Assembly: GCA_037349315.1 (NCBI GenBank)
Contig: JBAIAC010000006.1
Location: 12,497,501-12,561,500, forward strand
DNA from: Chelydra serpentina
Taxonomy: Eukaryota > Chordata > Testudines > Chelydridae
DNA: 64,000 nucleotides
Direction: 5' to 3'
Shown here: positions 1 to 12,190 of the stretch, piece after piece
Layout: every line of letters begins with the position of its first letter
How positions within the stretch are numbered: the stretch's first letter is position 1
The notes under the pieces: generated by a model
Told to the model about the DNA's origin: nothing
Databases searched by the model: none
What the model saw: only the letters and a program-made list of their open reading frames with translations
Program-made: the position numbers and the translations under genes

Positions 1-216
1 TAGAAGGTCTCTTTCTATAAGTCTTTAATATATAACTAAACTATTGTTGTATATAAAGTAAATAAGGTTTTTAAAATGTTTAAGAAGCTTCATTTAAAAT
101 TAAATTAAAATGCAGAGCCCACCGGACCAGTAGCCAGGACCTGGGCAGTGTGAGTGCCACTGAAAATCAGCTCGCGTGCCACCTTTGGCACGCGTGCCAT
201 AGGTTGCCTACCCCTG
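1..216 (-). mobile_element. hAT-like DNA transposon, partial (cut by window start)
   Basis: The right end at 201-216 reads inward on the - strand as CAGGGGTAGGCAACC, a typical hAT-type terminal inverted repeat (TIR). A palindromic GGCACGCGTGCC lies just inside it. The AT-rich sequence from 1 to about 105 looks like the body of the same element. The other end lies outside the window, so neither length nor TSD can be stated. No transposase frame is visible, so it is non-autonomous or truncated. Confidence 0.6.
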
Positions 217-1119
217 ATTCACGACCTTTCCCTGAAAAAAAAAAGAAATCTCTAATGTCCTATAGTTGTTCAATATTTAAAATAATATTACAGGTTCCAG
301 AAAGTCATACTACATGCAACTTATTTTACGACATAGAGGACAGACCAATTACATGTGTAAATTGCAATTTTATCTGCTAGGTGAAAATATCCATAATGGC
401 TGTCTCTCTCCTGGGCTAAAGCTATAGTTTAAATTAAACAGACCTCGGGGCTCTAACAGTTAGTTTGGAAACAGGATGTAGATCACCCAAATAAAATGAT
501 ATAAGACAAACATAAGCACAGATCACTGGATCTGCTGAAACTTATACTATTTTTAACACCTACTACTATACTAAAAGCTCTAAAGTCACATACCAGATAT
601 AAATAAAGGAAATTTGGGTCAAAGCAAGATCTATGTAGCATTAAGTTCTTTTAAATGTTTACAAGATCAAAATCTACATACATCAATATCAAGTTACAGT
701 ACAATATTTTTTACTCACTGCACTACTTTTATTTACCTCCATATGCCTCCAACAGCTAAATATCAGTGTAGTTTAGTGTTACCACTAACTACACCTGAAA
801 AACCATTTGCATAGCTATAACAATTCACATATTGAACAAAATTACAATTTCTCCTCATGTAAGCAAATGTTTTAAGCTGTACTAAATGTCAACAGATTAA
901 TTAAGCTCTCTCGTGCTCTATGGTATGATTCATATCCAGAGAAGCAGTACTTCTATGTCCCAATTTGTGTGTGTGTATTCTTTGAGAGTTAAAGTCAAAC
1001 CCCCAGGAAGGGATGAGATAGTCCCTCCTTGGCTAGAAAGGAAACTAACTCCTCAGTGATCTCTGTTGGGTAATCCATAGGGTGTGGTGATCCTGCAAGT
1101 TAATATACGTTACTCTGGG

Positions 1120-1245
1120 CTTGTCTACACATCAAACTACTGACTGGCAAGCTAGGGTGTAAATCTACAGTGCACCAGCTTTCTACGCAGTAACTTCCCA
1201 TCTGGACACTGTTACAACTACCTTATCGGTTGGGGTTTTTTGTTT
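1120..1245. repeat. Degenerate fragment of a MITE with GGGCTTGTCTACAC-type ends
   Basis: The motif GGGCTTGTCTACAC at about 1127 resembles the terminal repeats of the MITEs seen at 14.3, 20.4 and 22.6 kb in this window. The partner end is not clear. Low confidence. Confidence 0.3.
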
Positions 1246-2283
1246 TTGATTTTTAAAAAAAAATTAAGTGCCATTTTTAAAACGTTCCTCATTTTGCACA
1301 TTGCATTCCTCCCTCGTCCCACAGTTCCCAAGATCTTAAGAAGCCCGTGTGATTACGTTATAAATTCCTTAATGGGAGAATCTGTAACTTCATAAATTAT
1401 GTAATTTATGAAAAATGTCAAATTTTGTCAGAGCCCAGAAAGGTTCTTTTAAAGTGGTAACTTCATCATAATCTACAGGCCAAGAGAAACAGCTGTAATT
1501 TTTCTGTCTATGGTCCATCCCTGGCAAAACTTTAGCAGAAAAAAAATATTTTAAATATGAAAACAATAAAATTAAATTTTAATAAACTGAGTATATTGGA
1601 AGGGTTCCTTTGATTCCTACCATGTCAGTGAAACTGTTTATGAAAATTATTATCTCAGAACACAGACGACTTGTTTGTATAATTTCTAAAGTAGCAACTG
1701 TTTCAGAGCTTGTTCTGAAGAAAAACGTCTGTTTCTTCCACTTACATGGCCAACAATAACTTCTACATTGACAGAAATCGTGTGTATGCTGGCGGCCAGG
1801 GGAATTTCAAAAGCACTTAATCAGGAAGTGACCAATTAAATAAAATATAGGCTCCTCAGACACGGACCTAAAGAAGCTGCACAGACTTCGTTGGCTCCCT
1901 AGACTCATGGCCTGCCCTTGATTCTGGAGCGCAAAAGATGATCAGTTATGTTTGTTCTTTGTGTGGGGAGAAAACATGCACTCTCAGTGCAGATAACAGT
2001 TATTTTAGGTTTAAGAAAAACAAAAATATATATAAAGTCTCCATGAAAGAGAGAACACACTGAGTCACCAACGTTCTACATCACTAAAGATACACAAAAC
2101 AGCAGATGCCTCATAATTGAGCTAGCTGGCAGTCAGGATTCCTCTAGCTCAAAAGGTGCAGCACGTGGAAAATAGAACATCTCATTTCAATGATATACTA
2201 AATACATCACAGTCTACCTACCTACAAGATTCTAATACTTCCATCCTCATTGCATCTAACTGAAAACAGAATTAAGACCTTCC

Positions 2284-2671
2284 CAGTGGCTCTTAACCTT
2301 TCCAGACTACTATAACCCTTTCAGGAGTCTCATTTGTCTTGCGTACCCCCAAGTTTCACCTCACTTAAAAACTACTTGCTTACAAAATCAGACATAAAAA
2401 TCTGCCCACTATTACTGAAAAACTGCTTACTTCCTCATTTTTACCATATCATTATAAAATAAATCAACTGGAATATAAATATTGTACTTACACTTATTTA
2501 TAGAGCAGTATAAACAAGTCATTGTATGAAATTTTAGTTTGTACTGACTTCGCTAGTGCTTTTTATGTAGCCTGTTGTAAAACTAGGCAACTATCTAGAT
2601 GAGTTGATGTACCCCCTGGAAAACCTGTGTGTACCCGCAGGGGTACATGTACATCTGATTGAAAACCACTA
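2284..2671 (+). mobile_element. Non-autonomous hAT-like element, about 390 bp
   Basis: The left end CAGTGGCTCTTAACC and the right end (TAGTGGTTTTCAATC when read on the - strand) form imperfect terminal inverted repeats of hAT type. The interior carries two short motifs ending in TACCCCC, one near each end, and an AT-rich centre. There is no transposase frame. I could not find a clear 8-bp target duplication, so the exact ends may be off by a few bases. Confidence 0.65.
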
Positions 2672-3197
2672 TTCTGAAGAGCAGACTAACTCCTCCCATC
2701 AAAATTGCCAAATATGGAAAACAGACTTGAGGGAATGGCATATTACTAAGAATTGCTGGGGAGTCCTGTCACGCCTTTATCTGGGAACATGCTCTTCTCC
2801 AGTAAAATGCAAACACAGCTAAATGGTCAGTCAAGCTATCATTTAAAGTTAGACATGTCCCAAAATAAGTTTTTTAAACGCTAATAGAGCCCGTTAATGA
2901 ATAGAAGAAACAGGAGCAATGTGAAAAATAAGAGCAGGAGATTGGTGGTTTTCTTCTAATATGGTGCATTGCTAATAAGATCTGATAAATTTCTGTAACA
3001 TTAAGAAGCCAAGTGTAATGTTTACCCAGAGGAGCAACATTCAGCTTTGGAGACTTTCAGATACACAACATATTCTACAGAGGACATTACAGAAATGATG
3101 CAAGTTAGAGTTTCAACAGTTTTGTATGAAGCTGATCCTCAGTACCTACTGTATAGTAGAGAAGGACAAGATACAGAAGGTCTAAGTTACCAAGATC

Positions 3198-3238
3198 GAG
3201 AGAAAGAGAGAGAGAGAGAGACACAGACACACACAGAC
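3198..3238. repeat. (GA)n / (CA)n simple repeat
   Basis: A run of GA dinucleotides is followed by an interrupted CA run. Its only effect on coding calls is to create a spurious small open frame. Confidence 0.85.
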
Positions 3239-4729
3239 ATTGTAAACAGATAGAAGGTGAACTTTTCAGCTATTATTCTTTTTGACTGAAATCAGACATA
3301 CAAAATCTGTAGATGTATATGAAACCACGTAGTAAAAAGAAGTTTTCAAGTCCCCTCTACTTCAGAGTTTAAGGATCCTGCCAACATAAAAATCAATAGT
3401 CCAAAATGTATTCCCTAATAAATCCAACCTACTTTGCCTCATCTTATTTTCTACTGAAGTGTTAAACTATTTTCCAGAGCTGAGACTTTAATTTCAGCAA
3501 TTTTAACTAGTGAAGACAGGCAAAAATGACCAATATTATCTTTTAATGGAACAGGTTTACTTATTGGCAATCCGGCGCTAGCTTTCTAAGAACTGAAAAT
3601 CTAGCAGAGAAATCAGTGGGAGAAAAAAATCCTTCTAAATACTCCAATAAGATTTCATACAATACGGCTCCCCTTTAAGTACAGCTGAACTCAGCAACGC
3701 ATACATATACACCCTAATTTCCACCACCACCACTACCCCCCACACACGATAAGATATATTCATAATAGTATATAAAAGAATTGCACATAATTTGGAGTTG
3801 GGCTACCAGCCCAGTTCTCGATCTGCAGATTTAAGGGAGATATACTCCAGACTTGGGCTGAAATTTTCTTTAAACTGCCTGTTGAATCAGGAATAATGAT
3901 CCACAGAGAAAGAAGAGCTCATTAGCTGGAGTTCTCCCCCTCTCTACAGATCAATGTGTCCTGGACCCATATAAAAGGAAAAAAATGGCAGTGCTGGCAG
4001 GTCAAGCTCTCTGATGGATAGGTTGTCTTCTACCAAATCAAGATTTGCAGCCTGGCCCAGTGTAATAGGCCACTGATCAAGTAGAACAGAGCCTTAGGTA
4101 AGGAAATCTTCTTGATTATGCAGTGTCTTAAAGATTGAGTGAATGGCTATTTAAATGTCTTGTGAGATTTTAGAAGTTCTGAGCTACAAACCCTTCCAAT
4201 ATCACAGCTTACAACTCTGATTAATCAGGTTTCTAAGATTCCAGTGGCATTTTAGAATAATAAATCATTTCTCTCTTTAACAATTTTGCTCACCACCAAG
4301 ACTAAAATGTAATCAGTTCCAACTGGTCCACACATGTTAATTCCATAATAAATAGCATTATCTCACCAGTTAACATATCTTTTTGTATGAACACCAAAAG
4401 CTATGGTAAAACTATAACGAAAGGTTACTTTTAAAATAACTTTATGTCAATAGTATCTTATCTTATTTGATAACAAATTAAGAAATGTGGGTCTCAACTT
4501 ATTTTCATATACAATACATAAAATATATCCATTATTTATCAGGATTTTTCAATCTGTTTATAGCGTAACAAAAGTGGGTAATATTTTATTTACCTAGAGT
4601 GTCTTAAAAATATAAACAATGGGATAGCCATCATACGTATCTGTTCTTCTGCTACCCTATTTTCTTAGAGAATAACAAAACACACATTCAAAATGCAAAC
4701 AGTCCAAGATATTTGGATAGCTTACTTAC

Positions 4730-4833
4730 ATCATACTTTGCAGTTCAGGAGTAAAGCTTGTTGATTTCCCTGTCCCTCTTCCACTGCTTGAAGAGGCAAC
4801 ATTTGACATCGGGCTAGCTGCAATATTGCTCAT
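4730..4833 (-). CDS. SUPT3H: SUPT3H start-codon exon (first coding exon)
   Basis: On the - strand an acceptor (pyrimidine-rich tract ending TTTACTCAG, AG at 4835-4834) is followed at once by ATG at 4833-4831. A 104-nt exon then runs to a strong donor, AT|GTAAGT, with GT at 4729-4728. It encodes 34 complete codons plus two bases, beginning MSNIAASPMSNVASSSSGRG and ending in TPELQSM. This serine- and glycine-rich N-terminus followed by a conserved F-x-x-ELQSM segment matches the start of SUPT3H, the metazoan homologue of yeast Spt3. That protein carries a histone-fold pair and is a subunit of the SAGA/STAGA histone acetyltransferase complex in the nucleus. The histone-fold exons are not in the window. 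The exon is too short to appear as a long ORF. The identification rests on N-terminal similarity recalled from the family and on the expected position opposite RUNX2. Confidence 0.87.
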
Positions 4834-5544
4834 CTGAGTAAACAAAAAGAAACAATAGAGCTTGCAAATGCATTTAATTTAATAAACAGAGGATCTTGGA
4901 AATGGCAGCACTATAAACCACTTCACAAAGTATATGTGGTTTAAAATATCCAGCCTACCATACTATGTTTCATGTTGAAGTTAATAATGTCTTTCATTCA
5001 GCACTACAAGAAAACTATTTTCTCCTCTATTACAGGACAAATTGAGAAAACCACACTGTTCATTTTAGTAAATAGATATACAAGAAGAATCAATAATAAT
5101 TGCAATAGTTTCACCTTAGTAACTGCTACTTATGCTTGCTCTGCATTATGGATTCAGAAGGAAAAAAAGCAATTCAGGCAAGACCTGAATGAAAACACAA
5201 TACATATGAAAGCCTTTTTAATGTAGAATAGAAGCCTATTTGAGTTGTCACCTGTATTATCAATAAAATATAAACTGTGGTCAGCAACCACTGCAACTAG
5301 CCATCATTGAAAGTGTGTGTTGGGTACATATTTGTGTTCACACTTCACCACTGGCTTTTTTTTTTTTTTTTAATAATCTCAGGGAGCCATTCAAAAAGCA
5401 TCTATGCAAGCTTATCTCAATATCTACTGAAGAGCTCACATTATTATGGGCTATATATGTGGATTTCATAGGTCCAGTCTTCCAACAGAAGCACATAACC
5501 TTCGGCTCATGCAGCAACCAAATCCCATAGGGACCTTATTCATA

Positions 5545-5715
5545 TAGGGTTTGTCTACATAGGGAGAGAAGGTGAATCAAATATAGCTGTGAAGTTAATG
5601 TCCATAACAAGTTAAAGTGCATTAAACCTAGCTTTCATTCAGAAGGAAAGTGACCTTAGTTCACTGTGTAGCTTAATCCTCATTGGAGTGACTAAGGTCC
5701 TTACAGTACTGAAAC
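5545..5715. repeat. Degenerate MITE with AGGGTTTGTCTACAT end
   Basis: The motif ATAGGGTTTGTCTACAT at about 5546 resembles the terminal repeat of the MITE family seen elsewhere in the window. The right end is degraded. Low confidence. Confidence 0.3.
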
Positions 5716-6849
5716 CAAATACTGTATCCTAAAAAATAAGCCAGTAAGAAATGTGAATTATCTCAGTGAGATATTCAACTTTAAATCTGATTTACCCACT
5801 TCGCACTATTTTCAGCTTTATGTATGGTCCACTATCTGTAAAAAGCAGGAATACAAAATGAACAAAAAAATTTTAAAATGTTTGATGCTTTTCCTGAGAG
5901 AATTCCTGTAAAATTAAAACAGTTTATTCCAAGTTGAAACCTGGACACAGTTCTACTCTAACCAGATCACATATACTAATTTAGCTCATGTATTTTTCCT
6001 CTCTAATAAAATGCAAGTCAAAATATCTTTAAATCATGTCATCTATAATCTTCATTTACTGAAAACTAACCAAAGAACTATCAGACAATGTGTAACATGG
6101 ATATTTCATGAAGACCACCAAATAATAAAATTAACTTAATAAACTGAGTCAATATAATTAAAAATAAACACACAAGTTCATGTTTTAGAAGCAATATAAA
6201 GAGTCAAACCGTATCCAAGTATCTCTCTATATGCAAAAATAGTCAGATACTTTTGCGTGTCTTGTTTTTAACCGCTAAACAACATTTAGCAACACAAATA
6301 TTCCAGGCACCATGAATGTCTTCTGATAAACAGAAGACACTCACAGTATACTTTTTCTCCCGTCTGGTTTGCTCAGAGCTGGTAAATCTTCACTTATCCA
6401 AGATCTACTCATTTCTTATGTTGTTGTTAGTAGTAGTTGTGATAATAAAATACAGATGTTAATATCATTTGTTTTCAGTCAGTCATTTCCCAGTTATAAT
6501 TTTACCTTTAACCTATGCTTTTGAAAAAAAGAAGCGTAACAATACAAAGTGTATACCACGCCTTCTTTCCAACATTAACGCTACATGTGGTTCATTACAA
6601 TATATTTTCATTTTCGGGGTTTTTTTTAAAAGAAAGATAGTAAGTCTTTTGAATATGTAAGATATTTTCCATGGTAATGTTATAATTATGGTTACTTTAA
6701 AAAGATTAAGGATACATAGCACAGAGATGCATCAAAGAGATAGAGAAACTTGTAATATACACCTGTATCTAAAACACTAGAGTAAACTGTTTCATATTAA
6801 TGCTTTCACATATAGTTTAAGAGACTTCCACTTATTTTCCAGAACATTG

Positions 6850-6985
6850 TAATTTAGGTTCTCACACTACAAACACAAGCACATGTGTAACTTTACTCAC
6901 ATATTTAGTTGCACTGAAGTCTGACTTTAGTCATATGAGTAAGCATACACACGATTTTAAGTGTTGTCAGGACCAGGGCCTTGGT
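6850..6985. repeat. Foldback-type short repeat (degenerate)
   Basis: Imperfect inverted arrangement: AAGCACATGTG near the left, a central GAAGT motif, then TATGAGTAAGCATAC and a GGACCAGGGCC end. It resembles the better preserved copies at 7.43 and 58.3 kb. Confidence 0.4.
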
Positions 6986-7429
6986 CAGCAGTTACCATTA
7001 GTTTCAAACCTAAACAGTAAAATTAGTGAGTTTAAAAAAAAAGCAATAAACTTGTCTGTAAGTGTACAGGAAGATTATGTGTTACTTCTAGCACAGTGCT
7101 TCTAAACACTGGCGGAGCAACTGGATTACGTACCAAAGACCCACAGACTTGGAAATTTAAATCAAAAGTATATTTAGTCTTACTTTTGTTTTACACATTT
7201 TGCTTATTACTCTTTAGTTTATCATTTATACAATGTCTAATTTTTAATAACTCAAAATATGTATATCCACTCTTATGGTAATGTCAAAATTCTTAAATCA
7301 AAAGGTCATAGAGAAGCAGAAATACAATTCAGTAAAGCTGTTCAAGGCATTAACACTAGTTTTTGTCTAGAATGTTCTTGCCCTTAAAAATTTTAAAGGA
7401 AATATGATTAAAGTTAATGATTAATAAGA

Positions 7430-7566
7430 TAAGGCCCCAATCCTGAAAACACACGTGCTTAATTTTAAGCACAGTCTCGTTAACTTCATTGGAATCACTT
7501 GTGTGAGTAAAGTTATACATGCATGTAAGTATCTGCAGGACTGGGATTTTACAGGACTGGGATTGT
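7430..7566. repeat. Foldback-type short repeat with TTAAGCAC arms
   Basis: The left part starts GGCCCCAATCCTG and carries CACGTGCTTAATTTTAAGCAC. A central TTCATTGGAAT is followed by a right part with a mirrored GTGTGAGTAAAG and GCAGGACTGGGAT. The whole reads as an imperfect inverted repeat. It is a member of the dispersed family described in the findings. Confidence 0.5.
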
Positions 7567-7700
7567 AGCATTATTTGGGCTTGTAAAAAAAAATTAAATG
7601 CATGGCATGCAGTCTAATTTCCCTCCCACTCACTAAGTAAGGGCCAATCAGGCAGCCCTTGTTCACATTAATAATTGTTACCGACATGGGTATCCCTTAC

Positions 7701-7948
7701 CAGCATTGCCAACTCTCATGATATTTAGTGCTTTACTTAAAGCTCCCCACCCTGGACACAAGTGATTATGTGATAATCTCACCTTTTATTTAAGAAAAAA
7801 ATTCTAGCCCTTATGGGCTGCAGAGAAAAGCTTGAAAGTGAGACTAACTAAAGCTCAGAAACTAAAAAGCAAACAAAGACTCAAATAAAACTTACATCTC
7901 ATGAGTTTTGAGCTAATGATTTTTGAACATTTGAGTCTGGCAATACTG
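7701..7948. mobile_element. DNA transposon relic with CAGCATTGCCAACTC-type TIRs
   Basis: The left end CAGCATTGCCAACTCTCATGA and the right end, read on the - strand as CAGTATTGCCAGACTCAAATG, form imperfect terminal inverted repeats. The length is about 250 bp with no coding frame. The copy at 37.16 kb belongs to the same family. No convincing TSD was found. Confidence 0.55.
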
Positions 7949-7999
7949 CCTTGCATACAAGTAATCCTACTGACTTTAACAGAACTCTTCCAAAAATAA

Positions 8000-8195
8000 T
8001 TGTGCACATAGGCCACAATCCTACAAAGGGTTCCACCCAGAAGTGTAACTTTCAGGGTGTCATTTATGCCCGTGTGTTTTATGTCAGCACAGTTACTTGC
8101 TAAGGCTCCAGTCCTGCAAACACTTACACATGACCAATCCCATAAAATCCAATGGAACTACCTACCTGCATAAATCTATGCAGGATCAGGGATGA
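8000..8195. repeat. Foldback-type short repeat(s), degenerate
   Basis: Contains GGCCACAATCCTACAAAG, then GGCTCCAGTCCTGCAAACACTT, a central CCAATGGAAC, and an ending GCAGGATCAGGGAT. This matches the pattern of the dispersed foldback family. Possibly two overlapping copies. Confidence 0.35.
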
Positions 8196-8904
8196 GGAGC
8201 ATACCAGCTCTACCCGTTCATTAAGCCACTGTCTTCCTACTAAAACCAAGATATTTAACTTTCAAATCAAGCAGGTGTACAGCATTTTCTTGACATGATG
8301 AACCAACAGCTCATCATGCCCTGTCATAGCCTTTAAAATAATTACTCCCCAGCCCACATTTTGTTTGATGGTTTAGATAATTAACTTCTTTACACATCAA
8401 AGTCTCATCATCCGCATGTTCTATTTCCTTTCTTCCGGACATTAAAAACAAAGTCAAAAGCAGAAGCACTCTCAAATCAATTTTCTCCAATAAATACAGC
8501 TAACATGGAATTGAAAACCTACTGTAATCTTCAACGGGTCAATGTACTACAGTTGTTTTAGCTTTGAATTGAAATACAGCTGTTTGCCATATTACACAAA
8601 GTGAATTCAGATGTTTAGATCGGGTCACAGATTATTTCAACATGTCATAGTTTAATCATGAACTCTAGCAAGGAGAATATAACATTTGATTAACTATTTA
8701 AAACTAGTAATTATAAGGCCCTATCTAAATCTATATCATACTTGCAAATTATTTTCCTCTTAAAAAAAATCTAGCAATTTTATAATTAAAAAAGAAAGAC
8801 AATTTACATAAATTAAATTATCAATGAAAACACACATACAACAAAAAATACCTATCCTGGTTGCTCAACACCTCTGACATAAATTACATATACAGTCACA
8901 TAAG

Positions 8905-9420
8905 AAACAAGTAACTCCATCACACCCCCAAGACAATCTTGCGTGGAAAAATGCTAAGCCTCCTCTGGCTGAGTTCAGGCCAGCGACCCTCACTAAGGTA
9001 TGTTGGGAACCTACTGTTCCATAACCTGTCCACTGAGTCTATGTCCTTCCTGTGTAATTCCCACATGATATGACACACCTGTGATTGACTAATATTTAAG
9101 GTAGAGCGCACAGTCCATCTATTTACTCAAGCTTTTGGTAAGGGCACATAAGGGATGGTATTTTGCACTTCCTCATAAGCTTGTATAAATAAATGAACTA
9201 TGTATGGTGCCCTGAATATCAACAAATCTGGGCTATTTCAGATAAAGGGTGGAAAGGGACTATGTTTCAAAGTCAGGGGGTCCTCACAGAGAACATGATC
9301 AGCATCTTCTTGTCTTTTACAGAGAGGTACTCAAATGCCTCCATCAACCACTGTTCTTGCAGCATCGCATGAGGGTTTCTTAAGAGACAAAGGATAGGTT
9401 ACAGAACAAAAGGCCCCCAA
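8905..9420. other. Unclassified, possibly repeat-derived segment
   Basis: This stretch has higher GC content than its neighbours and a 63-codon open frame on the - strand (8920-9111) that I do not recognise. It has the look of a decayed retroelement, but I see no reverse transcriptase, integrase or protease motif, no TIRs and no TSD. A repeat-library search would settle it. Confidence 0.25.
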
Positions 9421-10506
9421 ATCCTCCATTAACTTAATTAAAAGTTACTGACTTAAACAGCACCAGAGAAGACTTAACATTCATCAACTCCAGGACTCAC
9501 TCTGCAACCACAGAAATGGAGAGTGAAGTCTGAATTCATTCAGCTTTATCTAAAAAGTCTCTTCGAAATGGGAGAAAAAAATGTGCCACTGGACTAAGCA
9601 GAAGATACAGCTGTATTTTCTAACACAGATGTCTTCAACTTGGTTGTTTTGTCCTAGGGGCCAGACTCTTCTCCCATTTACACTAGACTTACACCTACAA
9701 AACTCCTCTGAAGTCAGTGTCATTAACTAGGATTTAAAATAAATCATATAAGCAATAGGAGAACCAGGTTATGTACTTCTAATAAAAGTAAAGAGCAAAT
9801 CATATAAAACTTTACAAGGTTCCAAGAAAATCAGAAGTGAATTACATGTTTCCATTCAGCAGGAGATAAGGTATGTGTATATGGTACCTTTCTTACTTTA
9901 GGTGCAAAAATAAATTACTGTTACAATAAATTCTTTCTGCAGACTTGCATCTAATTTTTGTATTGCATCAGGCCCTCATTTCACTTCTTCCATAACTACA
10001 TTTTGCATATGATCTGAAGAATGCAAAATGGGATACATTTTTACTTACATAAAACTCATACAAAACAGGAAGGAAGGAAACCACTGAATACTAAGATGCT
10101 TTGAGCAAATACTGTATTAAAATTAGTGTTTTTGTTTTAAATATTCTAGTATTTACTGCAACTTATACTTAAGCCAAAATCAGAAATGTCACTATCAAGT
10201 ATTGTATTTGTGCAAATCATAGAATATCAGGGTTGGAAGGGACCTCAGGTGGTCATCTAGTCCAACCCACTGCTCAAAGCAGGACCAATCCCCAACTAAG
10301 TCATCCCAGCCAGGGTTTTGTCAAGCCTGACCTTAAAAACCTCTAAGGAAGGAGATTCCACCACCCCGTTAGGTAACCCATTCCAGTGCTTCACCACCCT
10401 CCTAGTGAAAAAGTTTTTCCTAATATCCAACCTAAACCTCCCCCACTGCAACTTGAGACCATTACTCCTTGTTCTGTCATCTGCTACCACTGAGAACAGT
10501 TTAGAT

Positions 10507-10719
10507 TAGTGGTTCTCAAAGCCGGTCCACCACTTGTTCAGGAAAAGCCCCTGGCAGATCGGGCCAGTTTATTTACTTACCGTGTCCGCAGGTTCGGCCG
10601 ATTGCGGTTCCCATTGGCCGCGATTCGCCATCTCAGGCCAATGGGGGCTGCGTGAAGTGGCGGCCAGCACAACCCTTGGCCCGCGCCGCTTCCTGGCAGA
10701 CTGGCTTTGAGAACCGCTG
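10507..10719. mobile_element. Nested non-autonomous hAT-like element, 213 bp, with 8-bp TSD
   Basis: It interrupts the CR1 C-terminal coding region. The terminal inverted repeats are TAGTGGTTCTCAAAGCCGG at the left and CAGCGGTTCTCAAAGCCAG at the right (read on the - strand). The flanking 8-mers GTTTAGAT (10499-10506) and GTCCAGAT (10720-10727) differ at two positions and restore CR1 continuity when one is removed. The 8-bp duplication is the hallmark of the hAT superfamily. The interior is GC-rich and has no transposase. Confidence 0.88.
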
Positions 10720-11176
10720 GTCCAGATCCACCCTCTTTGGAACCCCCTTTCAGGTAGTTGAAAGCAGCTATCAAATCCCCCCTCGTTCTTCTCTTCTGCA
10801 GACTAAATCATCCTAGTTCCTTCAGCCTCTCCTCATAAGTCATGTGTTCCAGCCCCCTAATCATTTTGGTTGCCCTCCGCTGGACTCTCTCCAATTTCTC
10901 CAGATTCTTCTTGTAGTGCGGGACCCAAAACTGGACACAGTACTCCAGATGGGGCCTCACCAATGCCAAATAGAGGGGAATGATCACGTCCCTCCATCTG
11001 GTGGCAATGTTCCTACTTATACAGCCCAAAATGCCACTAGCCTTCTTGGCAACAAGGGCACACTGTTGACTCATATCCAGCTTCTCGTCCACTTGTAACC
11101 CCTAGATACTTTTCTACAGAACTACTGCCTAGCCACTCGATCCCTAGTCTGTAGTAGTGCATGGGATTCTTCCATC

Positions 11177-11725
11177 CTAGTGCAGGACTCTGCACTTGTC
11201 CTTGTTGAACCTCATCATATTTCTTTTGGCCCAGTCCTCCAATTTGTCTAGATTCCTCTGTATCCAATCCCTACCTTCCAGAGTATCTACCTCTCCCCAC
11301 AGCTTAGCGTCATCTGCAAACTTGCTGAGGGTGCAATCCACGCCATCCTCCAGATTGTTAATGAAGAGACTGAACAAAACCGGCCCCAGCACCGACCCTT
11401 GGGGCACTCCACTTGATACCGGCTGCCAACTAGACATGGAGCCATTGATCACTACCCGTTCAGCCCAACCATCTAGCCAGTTTTCTATCCACCTCACAGT
11501 CCATTCATCCAGCCCATACTTCTTTAACTTGCTGGCAAGAATACTGTGGGAGACTGTATCAAAAGCTTTGCTGAAGTCCAGGAATAACACGTCCACTGCT
11601 TTCCCCTCATCCATACAGCCAGTTATCTCATCACAGAAGGCAATTAGGTTAGTCAGGCATGACTTGCCCTTAGTGAATCCATGCTGACTGTTCCTGATCA
11701 CCTTCCTCTCCTCAATGCTCAGCAC
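11177..11725 (-). pseudogene. CR1 ORF2 reverse transcriptase fragment (182 codons)
   Basis: This open frame holds the core of a non-LTR reverse transcriptase. [11 protein letters not shown] comes near the start. [11 protein letters not shown] carries the first catalytic aspartate (motif A). [14 protein letters not shown] is motif B. FADD is motif C with the catalytic aspartate pair. The frame then runs to NKDKCRVLH before a stop. In an intact CR1 this protein copies element RNA at the nicked target. Here the endonuclease domain is missing (5' truncation) and the C-terminus is shifted into other frames, so the fragment is non-functional. The apparent initiator Met is internal to ORF2, not a real start. 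Intact catalytic motifs suggest a fairly young insertion. Confidence 0.9.
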
Positions 11726-11735
11726 TGCGCAAGAT

Positions 11736-12190
11736 GTAGTACAAGAAACAGTCCCTGCTCCTTCGGCATTTAAGAAGTAAGGGTTTTAAATACCATGTGT
11801 ATTCAGGTCTTTGGTTTTATCTTATCATGCAACAGAAATGTTAAGTCATCTTCACAATGGAGTGCTGGTGTGTTACTAGAGCTTTAGGGTGTTATGAAAA
11901 CACAAATAATAAAACAAAATAAAAATAAACACGAGAAAGTACATTTCTGAAATTAGTCAGTCTAGCTTCTAAAAAAGTATTAAAGAACAGACAATGAAAA
12001 GAATTGTATATTGGATTATGTACAGTGTTACACTGACCCTCTATTTCAGTGGTTCTGGTAAACCTATTTACCATGTGGGCCGCATATAAAGCTGTGTGTG
12101 TTAGTTATATGGGACACATCCACACAAAATTTAGTTGTTGGCCTTCACGTTATATAACTGAATGGGACACTTTCATTTGACTGTTTCTTT
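11736..12190. other. AT-rich interval between two LINE relics
   Basis: Mostly unique-looking sequence. At about 12048-12070 there is CAGTGGTTCTGGTAAACC, which resembles one end of a hAT-like element, but the partner end is not seen. No gene is recognised. Confidence 0.35.

Larger units (their letters stand above)
1..4729 (-). other. SUPT3H: SUPT3H intron downstream of the start-codon exon; also RUNX2 intron 1
   Basis: The donor GTAAGT at 4729-4724 (- strand) opens this intron. I saw no second SUPT3H coding exon down to position 1, which fits the very long introns of this gene in other vertebrates. The stretch holds the hAT-like copies at 1-216 and 2284-2671 and a GA/CA simple repeat near 3.2 kb. 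Otherwise it is unique-looking AT-rich DNA. The small open frames in it have no recognisable content. Confidence 0.6.
10217..11735 (-). mobile_element. CR1 LINE, 5'-truncated, with a hAT-like element nested in it
   Basis: The 3' end lies at the left: on the - strand the element ends in a CR1-type terminus (TCCAACCCTGATATTCTATG). Reading leftward, the - strand encodes the reverse transcriptase core (11177-11725), then the C-terminal part in other frames. Recognisable CR1 C-terminal phrases are [16 protein letters not shown] (near 10.95 kb) and [20 protein letters not shown] (near 10.35 kb). The element is 5'-truncated just beyond 11725. A possible short target duplication, TGTGCAAA / TGCGCAAG, flanks it. 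The reading frame is broken by frameshifts and by the insertion at 10507-10719, so the copy is dead. Confidence 0.9.
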
